From Gemmatimonadaceae bacterium (lineage in GTDB: Bacteria > Gemmatimonadota > Gemmatimonadetes > Gemmatimonadales > Gemmatimonadaceae): a DNA stretch of 7,716 nt. Where the stretch lies: NCBI GenBank assembly GCA_019689955.1, contig JADGGM010000122.1, positions 1 through 7,716 of the forward strand. The letters are read 5' to 3'. Positions 6,717 through 7,716 of this stretch are shown piece after piece (position 1 is the stretch's first letter; each line of letters starts with the position of its first letter). A program made the translations under genes and the position numbers. The notes beneath the pieces were generated by a model. It had not been told where the DNA came from, did no database searches, and worked only from the letters and a program-made list of their open reading frames with translations.

Positions 6717-7715
6717 TCAGAGCCGCCGTACTTCGTCCGCGGCCTCGAGCACGTGCGCGATGTCGCGCGAGAGCGCCCGTGCTTCCACGGTCGCGCTGTT
6801 CACCTCGTTGAGCGCCGACTGCACGCCGGACGACCGGAGCTTGAGCAGGTCCAGCTTGAGGTTCTGCAGCGCGATCCCTGCGCTCTCGAGCTGCCCGAAG
6901 ATCCGCGTGCGGCGTGTGGCCAGCTCCTGCAGCGACGCGTACTGCCGCTCGAGCAGCGCGAGCCGCCGGTCGCGGTCCGCCGCCCCTTCGGGCTCGCGCT
7001 TCACGTCGGCGATCCGCGCCTCGAGCTGCGCGAGGCTGTCGGGGGTGATGTCCGCGTCCAGGTGGTGCAGCATCTGGGCGAGCGACGCCGCGCGCTCGGC
7101 GAGCGCGTTCACCGTGGGGACCACGTCGGGGAGGAGCTCGCGGTCCGCCGGGGCGAGCGAATCGACGATCGCGAGGATCGCGAGGCGGTCGCGCGCCGCG
7201 CGCCGGACCGCCTCGCCGTGCCGGCCGAGCAGCACCTCGCGCGGCACCATCTTCGCCGCCTCCTCCTCTGCCGCCGAGGCGGGCGGGAGCGCGGGGGTCG
7301 GCGCCTGCCCCTCGCGGAGCGCCCGCGCATCGCGCCGGAAGATACGCCGCCACGTCACCCCTTCCGCCCACAAGCTGCTCCACTGCCGCACCACCGAGGC
7401 CCCCATCCCGATCGACGCGAAGAGGAACCACGGGAAGTGCGGCGACGTGACAAAGTTGATCGTCGCCAGCATCCCCACCACCCACCCCGTGCTCACGAGG
7501 TTCCGGCGGAAGATCGTGATCCGCTCCTCGATCGGCCGATCGTTGAACCCCTCCCGGTCGCGGCGCTGCATGCGCCGCCAGTCGCGCCGCGCCGTGCGCC
7601 AGTCGCGCGGCGACATGGGGCCCGGCGGATACGGCATCGGCGGCGGCGCGCTCGGAGGCGGTGGCGCGCTCGCGGGGGGCGCGGAAGCGCGCCGACTCGT
7701 CGCCGAGGCCGACGC
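6717..7715 (-). CDS. 2TM-like membrane protein with C-terminal coiled coil, probably 5'-partial
   Basis: Counting from the ATG ending at 7637 (306 residues), a basic segment (residues 11-46, rich in Arg) leads into two hydrophobic stretches at about 47-63 and 67-84. The sequence around TSPHFPWFLFASIGMG resembles the short 2TM domain. An Ala/Pro/Glu linker (112-130) follows. The rest (about 135-306) is charged, Leu/Ala-rich and helical, with strong coiled-coil character from about 200 on (LALLERQYASLQEL, NLKLDLLKL). The protein is predicted to sit in the inner membrane with a large cytoplasmic helical tail. The frame stays open upstream of 7637 to the window edge and reads as an Ala/Ser/Pro linker. 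Neither Met codon (7637 or 7616) has a Shine-Dalgarno, so translation probably starts beyond the window. From memory, similar regions occur at the C-terminus of Ser/Thr kinases and other regulators in Gemmatimonadota. No kinase domain is visible here, and the function is unknown. Confidence 0.75.
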   Translation of the reverse strand, partial: ASASATSRRASAPPASAPPPPSAPPPMPYPPGPMSPRDWRTARRDWRRMQRRDREGFNDRPIEERITIFRRNLVSTGWVVGMLATINFVTSPHFPWFLFASIGMGASVVRQWSSLWAEGVTWRRIFRRDARALREGQAPTPALPPASAAEEEAAKMVPREVLLGRHGEAVRRAARDRLAILAIVDSLAPADRELLPDVVPTVNALAERAASLAQMLHHLDADITPDSLAQLEARIADVKREPEGAADRDRRLALLERQYASLQELATRRTRIFGQLESAGIALQNLKLDLLKLRSSGVQSALNEVNSATVEARALSRDIAHVLEAADEVRRL

Positions 7716-7716
7716 C

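Noticed and set aside
4207..7485. A 1092-codon minus-strand frame covering the M14 and 2TM-like genes
   Set aside because: It is a shadow frame of GC-rich coding DNA with Arg/Ala/Gly/Pro-dominated translation. Only its short stretch from 6651 to about 6585 is meaningful, as the M14 signal peptide.

Overview
The window is about 70% GC with dense, G/C-ending codon use and long shadow frames. It carries five genes that can be supported: a 5'-truncated aconitase/LeuC-type dehydratase, an alpha/beta hydrolase, a secreted S9 serine peptidase, a secreted M14 zinc carboxypeptidase, and a membrane protein with a 2TM-like hairpin that runs off the right edge. High GC, tandem exported S9 and M14 peptidases and a 2TM/coiled-coil protein of this kind suggest a Gemmatimonadota-like bacterium. 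That assignment is inference from general family knowledge, since no rRNA or marker gene is present.

Layout: bases 1-46 are a C/G-rich low-complexity edge. From about base 47 to 1093 (+) lies the C-terminal part of the dehydratase, with all three [4Fe-4S] cysteines. A 114-base gap follows, then the hydrolase at 1208-2029 (+). A strong perfect stem-loop (2028-2062) sits in the convergent junction with the leftward block. On the minus strand, in order of transcription, come the 2TM/coiled-coil protein (7715 to 6717), the M14 peptidase (6651 to 4263) and the S9 peptidase (4165 to 2078). Their spacings of 65 and 97 bases would fit a single transcription unit, although a weak hairpin follows the first gene.

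How the genes may work together: the two peptidases both carry export signals and would act outside the cytoplasm. The S9 enzyme would cleave oligopeptides and the M14 enzyme would trim or hydrolyse peptides in a zinc-dependent way, which fits peptide scavenging. The two rightward genes have metabolic folds and no evident link to the peptidases.

The most notable point is that the M14 signal peptide and its mature domain lie in different reading frames, separated by two runs of 11 and 12 G. This is probably a homopolymer sequencing or assembly error, but a phase-variable tract is possible. I see no convincing undescribed multi-gene system, no CRISPR, no mobile element and no RNA gene. The content looks like ordinary chromosomal housekeeping and nutrient-acquisition genes.
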